Assembly (NCBI GenBank): GCA_002396805.1
Contig: DGYW01000058.1
Coordinates: 54,500-118,499, forward strand
From: Firmicutes bacterium UBA4996
Lineage (GTDB): Bacteria; Bacillota; Limnochordia; Darwinibacteriales; Darwinibacteriaceae
DNA length: 64,000 bases
Reading direction: 5' to 3'
The translations under genes were made by a program, and so were the position numbers. Of the stretch, positions 8,636 to 17,620 are shown piece after piece (the first letter of the stretch is position 1; each line of letters begins with the position of its first letter). The notes under the pieces are model-generated. The model searched no databases. It saw only the letters and a list, made by a program, of their open reading frames with translations, and was not told where the DNA came from.

Positions 8636-10081
8636 GTGATTACAATTAAAGCGGATCTTGGATTAATAGGTTTAGCAGTCATGGGTGAAAATCTTGTTTT
8701 AAATATGGAAAGCCGTGGTTTCACGGTGGCAGTTCATAATCGCACACCTGATAAGATTGACCGGCTCTTGCAGGGACGCGCTGCTGGCAAGAATGTTATA
8801 GGTGCCTATACTCTAGAAGAACTAGCATCTCAGCTGAAAAAACCACGGAAAGTAATGCTCATGGTTAAAGCTGGAGAACCGGTGGACCTTTTCATCCAGC
8901 GTTTAATGGAAGTATTAGAACCAGGTGACATAATTATTGACGGCGGTAACTCGCTCTATTCAGATACTATCCGTCGCACCGAGCTATTGGAGAAAAGTGG
9001 ATTACTCTACGTTGGAGCAGGTGTTTCTGGTGGGGAAGAGGGAGCCCTGACGGGACCTAGTATAATGCCAGGTGGCAGTCGGAAAGCATGGCCTCATATC
9101 CAACCGATCTTTCAAGCCATCGCAGCCCAAGTAGATGGTGAACCCTGTTGCGAATGGATTGGCCCGGATGGTTCTGGACATTATGTGAAAATGGTCCATA
9201 ATGGCATTGAATATGCTGATATGCAACTCATTGGTGAAGCCTATTTTTTAATGAAGCATTTGCTAGGTTTTAGCGCCAAGCAAATGCAGGAAGTTTTTGT
9301 GGATTGGAACCAAGGGGAATTGGATAGTTACTTAATCGAAATTACGGCCCATATTTTAGGAAAGATTGATCGGGACACACATGAGCCACTATTAGAGTTA
9401 GTGGGCGATGCGGCGGGTCAAAAAGGTACCGGAAAATGGACTAGTCAAGAGGCTCTAGATTTAGGAGTCGCTGCCCCTACTATTGCGGAGGGGGTGTTCG
9501 CCCGCATTATTTCTGGCGCTCACCACCAACGGGAGCAGGCTGCCCAAGCTTTTCCCTTTGTAGCGCCTAAAGCGGAGCTTAACGCTGTAGAGTTTGTGGA
9601 AGCGGTGCGCCAAGCACTCTTTGCCTCAAAGATTTGCGCCTACGCTCAGGGCTTTGATTTACTAGATCAAGCTTCAAATGAGTACAATTGGAGTCTCAAC
9701 CTAGGGGAAATCGCCAAACTTTGGCGAGGCGGATGCATTATTCGCGCTCAGTTTTTACAGCACATAACAGATGCTTACAACCAAGAACCGGACTTAGCAA
9801 ACTTGCTCTTGGCCCCCTATTTTCGAGAGATTTTACAGAGTAGTTTAGGGGCGTGGCGTCAAGTGGTGGCAATTGCCGTGGAACAGGGGTTGCCTGTACC
9901 TGGCTTCGCATCAGCATTGGCCTATTTTGATAGCATTCGCCACCCATATTTATGGACTAATTTAGTGCAGGCCCAGCGAGACTATTTCGGGGCACACACC
10001 TACGCTCGAAGGGATCGTTTAGGGGCTTTTCACACAGAGTGGAACAGTTTGGATGATGTGGTTAGTAGCGATGAAGTATGA
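8636..10081 (+). CDS. gnd: 6-phosphogluconate dehydrogenase, decarboxylating
   Basis: Converts 6-phosphogluconate to ribulose 5-phosphate with NADP reduction, the third step of the oxidative pentose phosphate pathway. The N-terminal Rossmann motif GLAVMGENLVLN, the substrate segment GGEEGALTGPSIMPGG (nt 9031-9078) and the catalytic segment HYVKMVHNGIEYADMQ are all intact. The GTG at 8636, close behind AAGGGGAG, gives 481 residues, the usual length; an open frame from 8561 reads into the fmdB-like gene and is not needed. The stop overlaps the following methyltransferase start. zwf lies upstream in the same orientation. Confidence 0.96.
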   Translation: MITIKADLGLIGLAVMGENLVLNMESRGFTVAVHNRTPDKIDRLLQGRAAGKNVIGAYTLEELASQLKKPRKVMLMVKAGEPVDLFIQRLMEVLEPGDIIIDGGNSLYSDTIRRTELLEKSGLLYVGAGVSGGEEGALTGPSIMPGGSRKAWPHIQPIFQAIAAQVDGEPCCEWIGPDGSGHYVKMVHNGIEYADMQLIGEAYFLMKHLLGFSAKQMQEVFVDWNQGELDSYLIEITAHILGKIDRDTHEPLLELVGDAAGQKGTGKWTSQEALDLGVAAPTIAEGVFARIISGAHHQREQAAQAFPFVAPKAELNAVEFVEAVRQALFASKICAYAQGFDLLDQASNEYNWSLNLGEIAKLWRGGCIIRAQFLQHITDAYNQEPDLANLLLAPYFREILQSSLGAWRQVVAIAVEQGLPVPGFASALAYFDSIRHPYLWTNLVQAQRDYFGAHTYARRDRLGAFHTEWNSLDDVVSSDEV

Positions 10082-11261
10082 TCGATTAGAACCATTGGTG
10101 GGAGACGTCTTTGAAGACGAACAGTTAATCTTTTGTAGTCTGAGCAAAGTACGGCAGAAGGGTCAGATCCCCTACAGTAAGGTTTCGATCAGACCAGTAT
10201 TACTCAGGGAGAATTTACAATATCAAGTGACCTACCACTATGCCCAAAAGGAATTGCACGAAAATCTGGAGCCTGGCGAAACCCAGGCCCTAATTCTACG
10301 GTTGCTTCAAGGGGTTTTCAGACAAGGATTCTTATATACGGTAGAGGCCGATTGGCAGATATTAGTGAGCAAAAAGGGTGCTGAGAAGATTCTAAGGCAC
10401 CCCCCGTCAAGACAGATGCTAGAGCTAAGTCACAATCGCACCAAACGCTATCTTCTAACCGAAGGCACTCCCTATCCTTTTTTGGTAGAATTAGGCGTTA
10501 TGAACAGCGCAGGGCAAGTTTTGTCAAGACGCTACCACAAGTTCCGTCAGCTGAACAAATTTCTAGAGATTGTGGAAGACTGTCTACCGTCCTTAAAGCA
10601 GCGATTGCAGCACGGACATTCCTTAAGGATTGTGGATTTCGGCAGTGGTAAGGCCTACTTAACTTTTGCCCTCTACCACTACTTAGTGGAACATCTCCAG
10701 CTCCCTGTAGAGATGATTGGCTTGGATTTAAAGGAAGATGTGGTGTTATTTGGTAATCAAGTGGCAAGCAAACTAGGATACGAACACCTCAGGTTTTCTC
10801 ATGAGGATATCCGGGACTTTCAGGCGCAAAGCCAGATCGATATGGTTGTGTCTTTGCATGCCTGTGATACTGCCACAGATTATGCCTTGGCACAGGCTGT
10901 GCAGTGGCAAGCCCAGTTGATTCTGGCAGTGCCCTGTTGTCAGCATGAATTATTTGGCCAGGTAAAACAGGATAGTCAAAAACCCCTCTTGGAGCATGGG
11001 ATAGTGAAAGAGCGGATGGCTGCTTTGATTACGGATGCAGCTCGAGCAAAACTGTTAGAAACGGTGGGGTACTCCGTGACTATCATGGAATTTGTTGATC
11101 TAGAGCACACCCCTAAAAACCTTTTATTACGGGCGTTTCGTGAACCTTCGGGTGCTCCGCAAGGTGCCCTAGAAGAGTATCTGAAATTCAAGGAATTCTG
11201 GAATATCCAACCTAGCTTAGAATCGTTACTGGCAGAGGAGGCCGAAGATGTTAGACCTTAG
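10071..11261 (+). CDS. SAM-dependent methyltransferase (PF13679-like)
   Basis: A protein of 396 residues (start ATG 10071; in-frame ATGs at 10053 and 10056 are possible). The N-terminal half, about 170 residues, has no recognised domain. The C-terminal half has a class I SAM-binding motif, IVDFGSGKAYLTFALYHYL (nt 10630-10686), MIGLDLKEDVV and a VSLHACDTATDYALA segment followed by AVPCCQHEL, as in the PF13679 methyltransferases annotated in Clostridia and in the eukaryotic METTL25/RRNAD1 group. An RNA substrate is possible but unproven. It overlaps the gnd stop and runs to the psuG start. Confidence 0.78.
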   Translation: MKYDRLEPLVGDVFEDEQLIFCSLSKVRQKGQIPYSKVSIRPVLLRENLQYQVTYHYAQKELHENLEPGETQALILRLLQGVFRQGFLYTVEADWQILVSKKGAEKILRHPPSRQMLELSHNRTKRYLLTEGTPYPFLVELGVMNSAGQVLSRRYHKFRQLNKFLEIVEDCLPSLKQRLQHGHSLRIVDFGSGKAYLTFALYHYLVEHLQLPVEMIGLDLKEDVVLFGNQVASKLGYEHLRFSHEDIRDFQAQSQIDMVVSLHACDTATDYALAQAVQWQAQLILAVPCCQHELFGQVKQDSQKPLLEHGIVKERMAALITDAARAKLLETVGYSVTIMEFVDLEHTPKNLLLRAFREPSGAPQGALEEYLKFKEFWNIQPSLESLLAEEAEDVRP

Positions 11262-12156
11262 TAGCGAAGTTCGTCATGCATTAGCCACAAACCAACCGGT
11301 GGTCGCTTTAGAGTCAACCTTGATCGCCCACGGATTTCCCTATCCAGAAAACTATAGTTTGGCTTTGGAGCTGGAAACTCTTTTACGGGATCAAGGGGTG
11401 GTGCCTGCCACAATTGCCGTTTTAAACGGGCGATTGAAGGTGGGGTTAACCAAGGAGGAAATCCACTATATTGCAGAGGAAGGAACCATACGTAAAGCTA
11501 GTTTGCGAGACTTGCCTGTGATGGTGGCTTTGGGTCTTGACGGAGGTACGACTGTAGCTACTACTATGCAGGTGGCCCATTGGGCTGGGATTAAGGTCTT
11601 TGTCACCGGTGGCATCGGGGGAGTGCATCGTCATGGGGAAGACACCTTTGATATTTCGGCAGACTTGCACGCGCTGACCAATTACAATGTTATGGTTGTC
11701 TGTGCAGGCGCGAAGTCTGTCCTGGATTTGCCCAAAACCCTCGAGGTCCTAGAAAGCCAAGGTACACCAGTACTAGGTTACCAAACTGATAGGTTCCCAG
11801 CCTTTTATATTCGTGATAGTGGCTTGAAGGTTGACTATCGTTTGGATGATGTGTCGCAAATTGTGCAAGCTTTTAGAATGAAGGAACAACTAGAAATCCC
11901 CGGTGGCCTAGTGGTAGCCACGCCCATTCCTGTTGAAGCTGAATTAGATGAGGTTCAGTTTGACGCTTGGCTCCAAGCAATTTTGACCGAAGTAGAGGAG
12001 AAGGGCGTAACCGGGAAAGATGTCACTCCATATATTCTTAGTCGTCTCCACGAGACCAGTTCTGGAGTGACAGTACAAGCCAATATTGCCTTGATAAAAA
12101 ACAATCTTAAGCTCGGGGTAGAGCTGGCCAAAGCCTACTGTGTCGGAGGTAACTAA
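11248..12156 (+). CDS. psuG: pseudouridine-5'-phosphate glycosidase
   Basis: Splits pseudouridine 5'-phosphate into uracil and ribose 5-phosphate (the reaction runs reversibly). The 302-residue sequence shows the family signature ALESTLIAHGFPYPEN at the N-terminus, a GGIGGVH glycine-rich loop near nt 11611-11631 and SVLDLPKTLEVLES. ATG 11248 follows GGCAGAGGAGG and overlaps the methyltransferase end by 14 bp. The neighbouring PfkB kinase 2 bp downstream completes the usual pseudouridine degradation pair. Confidence 0.95.
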   Translation: MLDLSSEVRHALATNQPVVALESTLIAHGFPYPENYSLALELETLLRDQGVVPATIAVLNGRLKVGLTKEEIHYIAEEGTIRKASLRDLPVMVALGLDGGTTVATTMQVAHWAGIKVFVTGGIGGVHRHGEDTFDISADLHALTNYNVMVVCAGAKSVLDLPKTLEVLESQGTPVLGYQTDRFPAFYIRDSGLKVDYRLDDVSQIVQAFRMKEQLEIPGGLVVATPIPVEAELDEVQFDAWLQAILTEVEEKGVTGKDVTPYILSRLHETSSGVTVQANIALIKNNLKLGVELAKAYCVGGN

Positions 12157-12158
12157 CG

Positions 12159-13034
12159 GTGTTTGGAGTTTTCGGTGATGTGATCGTCGATATTTCGGTA
12201 CAGGCTCACGGCCCCTTGCAGCTAGGTAGTGATGTGGTGGGTGAAATTTCCTATCAAGGAGGCGGCTCTGCTGCGAATTTTGCCGCTTGGCTTGGCAGTA
12301 TTGGAAGTAAAGTTCGCTTTGCAGGGGCCTTAGGTAGGGACTTGGCTGGTCAGATGAGTCGACTCGAATTAGAGCGTTACGGGGTAGAAACCTTTTTCGT
12401 TGAGAAACAAGAGCCCACTGGCACGATTCTACTCTTCTTAGATGAAGAAGGAGAGCGAACTATGGTTACATCGCGGGGAGCTAACTTGCTGTTCGAGATT
12501 GATGATCTTACTCAAGAATTCTTCCAAGATCTTAGGCATTTGCATGTGACCGCTTATTCTTTTTTCGGATCAAAAGCGTTAGCAAAGACCACCACAGAAC
12601 TTTTAGCCCAGGCTCGTCAAAGGGCCCTTCCTTTCTCGATTGATCCCTCTTCCTATGCCTTACTAGAAGAATTTGGCGTAGACAGGTTTCTCGCTTTAAC
12701 ACAAGGGGCTATAGTGGTGTTTCCTAACTTAGAAGAAGGTCGCATGCTCACTGGCGAAAACTCACCAGAAGCTATCGTCAAGGTTCTGCAGAAGCACTAT
12801 CCAGTAGTGGTACTTACCTTGGGAACGGATGGGTGTTTGTGTGGGCAGGGAAGAGAATTGTTCCATGTGTCAGCGCCCCAGGTGTCAGTTGTGGATACTA
12901 CTGGAGCCGGAGATGCCTTTGCTGCAGGCTTTTTGCGCGAGTTTTACAGAAGCTCATCCCTAATCGACGCTGCCCAGGCTGGCAATGCCCTTGCTACTCT
13001 CTGTGTGCAGCACTATGGCGGCCGACCGGTATAA
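12159..13034 (+). CDS. psuK: PfkB family kinase, probable pseudouridine kinase
   Basis: A 291-residue ribokinase-like (PfkB) sugar kinase. Visible are the N-terminal glycine pair region GGGSAANFAAWLGSIG, the acceptor-phosphate and catalytic motif DTTGAGDAFAAGF (nt 12893-12931) and the preceding VVLTLGTDGC. The GTG start at 12159 lies behind GGAGGTAAC at the end of psuG. Because it follows psuG directly, phosphorylation of pseudouridine is the likely role; other nucleoside or ribose-type substrates are possible from sequence alone. Confidence 0.85.
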   Translation: MFGVFGDVIVDISVQAHGPLQLGSDVVGEISYQGGGSAANFAAWLGSIGSKVRFAGALGRDLAGQMSRLELERYGVETFFVEKQEPTGTILLFLDEEGERTMVTSRGANLLFEIDDLTQEFFQDLRHLHVTAYSFFGSKALAKTTTELLAQARQRALPFSIDPSSYALLEEFGVDRFLALTQGAIVVFPNLEEGRMLTGENSPEAIVKVLQKHYPVVVLTLGTDGCLCGQGRELFHVSAPQVSVVDTTGAGDAFAAGFLREFYRSSSLIDAAQAGNALATLCVQHYGGRPV

Positions 13035-13043
13035 CGGGTACTC

Positions 13044-13071
13044 TTGACAGATGAGCTAGTTGTGCTAAAGT
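13044..13071 (+). promoter_or_regulatory. putative sigma-A promoter for glnS
   Basis: TTGACA at 13044-13049 and TAAAGT at 13066-13071 with a 16-bp spacer, just downstream of psuK and 37 bp upstream of the glnS start. The -35 is perfect, the -10 matches 4 of 6. Confidence 0.6.
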
Positions 13072-13107
13072 GTAAAGAGGGAAGAAGCTAGAGGAGAGGA
13101 TACATAA

Positions 13108-14775
13108 ATGGATACAAGTTCGAATACTCCGTCCAATTTTATTAGGGCCATTATTGATGAGGATTTAGCAACTGGTAAGCACAGGGAAATTGTGACGCGC
13201 TTTCCTCCAGAGCCCAACGGTTACTTGCATATTGGTCATGCTAAGTCCATCTGCCTAAACTTTGGATTGGCCAAAGATTATGAAGGTACCTGTCACTTGA
13301 GGTTTGATGATACTAATCCTGAGAAAGAAGAGATTGAATATATCAATAGCATTATTGAAGATGTACATTGGCTCGGTTTTGACTGGGGCGAGCATCTTTA
13401 TTATGCTTCTGATTATTTTGAACAGCTCTATGGCTTTGCCGTAGAATTAATTAAGCAAGGTAAAGCCTATGTGTGTGATCTAAGTGCCGAAGAAATTAGG
13501 GAGTATCGAGGCACGCTTACCAAACCAGGTAAGAACAGTCCCTACCGCGATCGTTCAGTGGAAGAAAACTTGGATTTGTTCGCTCGGATGCGCGCAGGTG
13601 AATTTGAAGAAGGGTCCCGAGTGTTGAGGGCCAAGATTGATATGACCTCACCTAATGTAGTTATGCGCGACCCTGCTTTATATCGAATTCGTAAGGTAGA
13701 ACATCATCGTACAGGTGATGAGTGGTGTATTTACCCCATGTATGACTTCACTCACTGTCTGTCAGATGCCATTGAAGGAATTACCCATTCGATCTGTACC
13801 TTGGAATTTGAGAACAATCGGCCCCTCTATGAGTGGATTTTGGATCAAGTTTATCCAGAACCACATCCACAGCAAATCGAGTTTGCTCGACTCAACTTGA
13901 GCTATACCATGATGAGCAAACGCAAGCTCTTAGATTTGGTAAATCGTGGAATTGTGCAAGGCTGGGATGACCCTAGAATGCCTACCATTTCGGGCCTTCG
14001 ACGCCGAGGTTACACTCCCGCGTCTATCCGAGATTTCGCAGAACGGATCGGAGTTGCCAAGGCCAATAGTATTGTAGATGTTGCCCTTTTGGAACATTGT
14101 GTCCGGGAGGATCTAAATAAGACTGCTCCACGGACCATGGCGGTATTACGTCCCCTCAAGGTAGTTATTGAAAACTATCCAGAGGGTCAAGTGGAGGAAC
14201 TTGAGGCAGCTAATAATCCTCAAGATCCGGATGCAGGGACTAGGAAAATTCCTTTCGCTCGGGAAATCTATATTGAGCAAGAAGACTTCATGGAAGATCC
14301 ACCGAAAAAGTTCTTTAGGCTAGCTCCAGGTCGTGAAGTACGCTTGCGGTTTGCTTATTTCATTACTTGTACTGATGTAATCAAGGATGAAGATGGCAAC
14401 ATTATTGAAATCCGCGCCACCTACGATCCAGAAACAAAAGGTGGATCTGCACCGGATGGACGTAAAGTTAAGGCTACTTTACATTGGGTAGCAGCTGAAC
14501 AGTCATTGCCTGCAGAAGTAAGACTTTACGATCACCTTTTCACGAAGGAAGACCCCAATGAAGGGGATGTAGAGGAAAACCTCAATCCCAATTCTCTGGA
14601 GACTTTAACGGAAGCCAGGGTTGAGCTTAATCTAGCCACAGTGGAGCCTGGAGATCGTTTTCAGTTCGAAAGGCAAGGTTACTTTTGTGTGGACCAAGAT
14701 TCTACCAAAGATAAACTCGTTTTCAATCGTACCGTAGCTCTAAGGGACACTTGGGCTAAGGTGCAGAATCAATAA
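13108..14775 (+). CDS. glnS: glutamine--tRNA ligase
   Basis: Charges tRNA-Gln with glutamine. The 555-residue class I synthetase has [15 protein letters not shown] with HIGH at about nt 13228-13239, the second class I signature in the form MMSKRKLL (nt 13909-13932), and the C-terminal anticodon-binding beta-barrels. Most Bacillota lack GlnRS and make Gln-tRNA by the GatCAB amidotransferase route, so its presence is a lineage marker. It has its own promoter and a rho-independent terminator, so it is monocistronic. Confidence 0.97.
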   Translation: MDTSSNTPSNFIRAIIDEDLATGKHREIVTRFPPEPNGYLHIGHAKSICLNFGLAKDYEGTCHLRFDDTNPEKEEIEYINSIIEDVHWLGFDWGEHLYYASDYFEQLYGFAVELIKQGKAYVCDLSAEEIREYRGTLTKPGKNSPYRDRSVEENLDLFARMRAGEFEEGSRVLRAKIDMTSPNVVMRDPALYRIRKVEHHRTGDEWCIYPMYDFTHCLSDAIEGITHSICTLEFENNRPLYEWILDQVYPEPHPQQIEFARLNLSYTMMSKRKLLDLVNRGIVQGWDDPRMPTISGLRRRGYTPASIRDFAERIGVAKANSIVDVALLEHCVREDLNKTAPRTMAVLRPLKVVIENYPEGQVEELEAANNPQDPDAGTRKIPFAREIYIEQEDFMEDPPKKFFRLAPGREVRLRFAYFITCTDVIKDEDGNIIEIRATYDPETKGGSAPDGRKVKATLHWVAAEQSLPAEVRLYDHLFTKEDPNEGDVEENLNPNSLETLTEARVELNLATVEPGDRFQFERQGYFCVDQDSTKDKLVFNRTVALRDTWAKVQNQ

Positions 14776-14780
14776 AAGAC

Positions 14781-14815
14781 AAAAAAGGGACGCCTTGCGG
14801 GCATCCCTTTTATTT
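14781..14815 (+). terminator. terminator after glnS, probably shared with luxS
   Basis: A GC-rich hairpin (AAGGGACGCC, short TTGC loop, GGGCATCCCTTT) flanked by A-run and T-run. It lies between the convergent glnS and luxS genes and can work in both directions. Confidence 0.8.
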
Positions 14816-14816
14816 A

Positions 14817-15269
14817 TCATGCGTATTTTTCCCTGAGTCCTTGTAACACTTCTCTGGCGTATTCCTGCGCCCCAAAGAGTGACATATCCCGATAGTTGCC
14901 GCATTGAGTCGCATTCGCCGCGGGAACCGTTTCTGCTTGTACCACCTTTTCTAGCGCCTTGACTAAGGCCTGAGCGATTAGGTCTGTACTACCGTGTCCG
15001 AGTCGAATTAAATAAAATCCGGTGCGACAACCCATAGGTGAGAGATCGATGATCCCTTCTAACTCCTTCCGCATTAATCCTGCCAACAGATGCTCTAGTG
15101 CGTGGACAGCACCGGTTGGCATTATCTCCTGATTGGGCTGGGTAAAACGCAAATCATATTTTTCAATCAAATCGTTTTGGGGAGTCCGAAAGGTCTCAGC
15201 CAATCGGACGTGGGGTGCCTTTACTGTGGTGTGGTCAAGAGAAAAACTCTCCACTTGTACTGTCTTCAT
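14817..15269 (-). CDS. luxS: S-ribosylhomocysteine lyase
   Basis: Cleaves S-ribosylhomocysteine to homocysteine and DPD, the precursor of autoinducer-2. The 150-residue protein carries the zinc motif HALEH (His56, His60), the active-site Cys81 in SPMGCRTGFYL, and the third zinc ligand Cys123 in TQCGNYRDMS. Its upstream partner enzyme MTA/SAH nucleosidase is encoded 1.5 kb away on the same strand, so the SAH detoxification route is complete here. Start ATG is preceded on its strand by AGGAGGAGAC. Confidence 0.97.
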   Translation of the reverse strand: MKTVQVESFSLDHTTVKAPHVRLAETFRTPQNDLIEKYDLRFTQPNQEIMPTGAVHALEHLLAGLMRKELEGIIDLSPMGCRTGFYLIRLGHGSTDLIAQALVKALEKVVQAETVPAANATQCGNYRDMSLFGAQEYAREVLQGLREKYA

Positions 15270-15285
15270 CTAGTCTCCTCCTATT

Positions 15286-15957
15286 TCAGTTTACAATTGA
15301 ACTCAGTTCTTTTAATAGTCCCTCGATAGAGGCGCCACTGGCCCTCTGAGCTAAGGTCTCGGCAGGTGTGAGCTTTTTTTGCCAATAAACTTGGTTAGCA
15401 TTCACATTATTGTCTAGAATGGCACCTTCAAAGGAAGCTCCTACAAAAGCCCCTTTACTTAGGGAGTAACTGTATATGGCGGCTTTCAGATTCAGATCTG
15501 TTCCCGCTTCTGCCGAACGACCAATAGGTCCTGCTGCGATAGAAAGATTGCCACCTAGCGTAATTTTTCCTTCCTGTAAGCTTTCCATTCCTCGCTCACT
15601 AGCCATAACTAAGATGAGGGCAGTTGACTGAATCCCAATTTGAAATCCATAGGAGAGCCCTTTCATTGTTACAAAATAAGGGCCATACCAAGCCTTGCTA
15701 GTTTCATCATACTGAAGAATTAATCCCTCACCATAGCGACCCCCTACACCAATTCCCGCTTTGATCACCGAGGGAAAAATGGCCACACCATGAGCCTTCT
15801 TTAGCATGGCGTACAGTTGTTCAGAGTCAGGCTGTTCAGCGATTTCTCTGAACACCAATATTGCATCGCTCACAAGTTCATCAGGCAGTCTTGACGCAGA
15901 AACAGGTATACTAAACAGACTAAGCAGTAGCAACACTACTAGTAGATGTTTCTTCAT
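15286..15957 (-). CDS. exported SYLF (Ysc84-like) lipid-binding domain protein
   Basis: A 223-residue protein with a cleavable-type signal peptide (MKKHLLVVLLLLSLFSIPVSA), then a SYLF domain recognisable by KKAHGVAIFPSVIKAGIGVGGRYGEG and the later segment SIAAGPIGRSAEAGTDL. SYLF domains bind phosphoinositides in eukaryotes; the bacterial exported versions have no settled role. It lies 16 bp upstream of luxS on the same strand, with a ribosome site GAGGAGGAAC before its ATG, and is divergent from cwlD. Confidence 0.88.
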   Translation of the reverse strand: MKKHLLVVLLLLSLFSIPVSASRLPDELVSDAILVFREIAEQPDSEQLYAMLKKAHGVAIFPSVIKAGIGVGGRYGEGLILQYDETSKAWYGPYFVTMKGLSYGFQIGIQSTALILVMASERGMESLQEGKITLGGNLSIAAGPIGRSAEAGTDLNLKAAIYSYSLSKGAFVGASFEGAILDNNVNANQVYWQKKLTPAETLAQRASGASIEGLLKELSSIVN

Positions 15958-16048
15958 TGTCCGTTCCTCCTCGTTTTATCCTAGGTCACATTTGTTTTAG
16001 GCCGACCCTTCCTTGAATATGAATGGAAAGGAAAGGGAGGGCGAAGGA

Positions 16049-16786
16049 ATGTCCCGTTGGTATATTATTATTCTACCAAAAAAACTCGGTTGGTCGTTCT
16101 TAATTTTATGTTGCTGTTTGATTCTATTGGCGTGGAATCAAGCACAGCCTTTGGTGCTATTTACTTTAGGGTTAGCTAGTAGCGACATCATTTACGACAT
16201 TATGCTCGATCCTGGTCATGGTGGTATTGATCCCGGTGCAATTGGCCAAGGTGATCTCTACGAGAAATACTATGTGCTTGACATTGTTCTTCAAATGGAG
16301 AAGATCCTGACAGCCAAAGGCCTAAAAGTTGGACTCACCAGGGATCACGATCGCGATGTTAGCCATCTGGTAGATGAAGGTACCCGTCATCGCCGGGATC
16401 TGTTGGGGCGGTTTAAGCTCATGAACCAGGCGAGGGTGGGTATTAGCATTCACGCTAATGCCACCAAGGATCCTAAAGAATCGGGTGCCATCGTTTTCTA
16501 CCAAGAGGGTAATTATCTTGATCGGATCTACGCTCAAATAGTCTTAGAAGAGCTAGAACGGGTCCAGGTCTTGAACGAGCGGCGAGTCATTCCTAGGACC
16601 ACTTTACTCTTGCTAAAGGCCAAACCACCTGTCTTGTTGGTGGAGGTAGGATTCATGTCAAATCCTGCTGACTTGGCTAAGCTAGGGGATCCTCAGTTTC
16701 GAACAAGTGTGGCTCAGGCCCTTAGTGCTGGAATTCTAAACTTCATAAGTTGGCGTTCTGGGGAACAAAGTGAACCTAATCCTTAA
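16049..16786 (+). CDS. cwlD: N-acetylmuramoyl-L-alanine amidase CwlD
   Basis: An Amidase_3 enzyme that strips peptides from muramic acid; CwlD is needed with PdaA to make muramic-delta-lactam in the spore cortex. The 245-residue protein has an N-terminal membrane anchor (LGWSFLILCCCLILLAW), then IMLDPGHGGIDPGAIG with the zinc His, the glutamate-bearing start of the next helix, SIHANA (zinc His) and LLVEVGFMSNPAD with the catalytic Glu. ATG 16049 follows AGGGAGG; an upstream in-frame ATG at 16013 lacks a ribosome site. The length and anchor match CwlD better than other amidases. Its end overlaps the convergent mtnN gene by 11 bp. Confidence 0.87.
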   Translation: MSRWYIIILPKKLGWSFLILCCCLILLAWNQAQPLVLFTLGLASSDIIYDIMLDPGHGGIDPGAIGQGDLYEKYYVLDIVLQMEKILTAKGLKVGLTRDHDRDVSHLVDEGTRHRRDLLGRFKLMNQARVGISIHANATKDPKESGAIVFYQEGNYLDRIYAQIVLEELERVQVLNERRVIPRTTLLLLKAKPPVLLVEVGFMSNPADLAKLGDPQFRTSVAQALSAGILNFISWRSGEQSEPNP

Positions 16787-17501
16787 GGAGGCTCACCAAT
16801 TTCGAAATTACTCCGTTCAAAGTTGGGATAATCTCTAAGAGATAGGCGTCGAAGTCATCTGGGGCAGTATTGTCTGCTTGGTCCGAAATAGCCCTCACGA
16901 TCACATGGGGAACTTGATTAAGCCAAGCTACGTGTGCAATGGCCGCCCCCTCCATTTCTACGCAGGTAGCAGCAGGAAATGACTCTAGAATACGTTGTTT
17001 CTGGTCTAGTGAAGAGACAAACTGATCACCGGAAACAACAAGGCCCTGATGAACATTGGACGGCCCCACTTGGCTTTGGGCTGCAGTGGTGGCTAGGTTT
17101 ACCAATCTGGAATCTCCCTTAAATATACTAGTTTCTAAACGAGGAATAGTACCCTGAGGGTAGCCAAAGTTATTTACATCAAAGTCATGTTGCATAGCAC
17201 TGTGCCCAATGACAATTTGGCCTATTTTAACTTCGGGGCTAAGGCCGCCAGCTACACCGGAATTAATGACCGCTGTTAGGAAAAAATGATCAAGTAGATA
17301 TTGGGTGGCAAGGGCAGCGTTAACTTTACCAATGCCACACCTGGCAATTACCACCGCTTCTCCATTGAGCTTCCCAGTAAAAATAGGAAGATCAGAGAAA
17401 GGGGTGCCATGCTCTTGCAACTCCGTTAATGCTTGTCTTAATGCCATTACTTCTTCTTCCATAGCCCCAATGATCCCTATTCGTTCCGTTCTCGTTTTCA
17501 T
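16776..17501 (-). CDS. mtnN: 5'-methylthioadenosine/S-adenosylhomocysteine nucleosidase
   Basis: Removes adenine from MTA and SAH, feeding LuxS with S-ribosylhomocysteine. The 241-residue protein begins IGIIGAMEEEVMALR, has GVAGGL (nt about 17240-17257 on the minus strand) and the catalytic VEMEGAAIAHVA and RAISDQAD segments. ATG at 17501 is preferred because AGAGGTG lies 6-7 bases before it; the GTG within that ribosome site (17510) is a poorer start. Confidence 0.95.
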   Translation of the reverse strand: MKTRTERIGIIGAMEEEVMALRQALTELQEHGTPFSDLPIFTGKLNGEAVVIARCGIGKVNAALATQYLLDHFFLTAVINSGVAGGLSPEVKIGQIVIGHSAMQHDFDVNNFGYPQGTIPRLETSIFKGDSRLVNLATTAAQSQVGPSNVHQGLVVSGDQFVSSLDQKQRILESFPAATCVEMEGAAIAHVAWLNQVPHVIVRAISDQADNTAPDDFDAYLLEIIPTLNGVISKLVSLLKD

Positions 17502-17620
17502 ATTAGTCACCTCTTTGTACAGTCTATCACAGGCAAAAGCTGGGTGTAAAGGCAGGTAAGAGCAGAGTGTTGTCGTATTCTATAATAACAATTGTTTGGC
17601 AAAGGAGCTGTCTTTAGATC

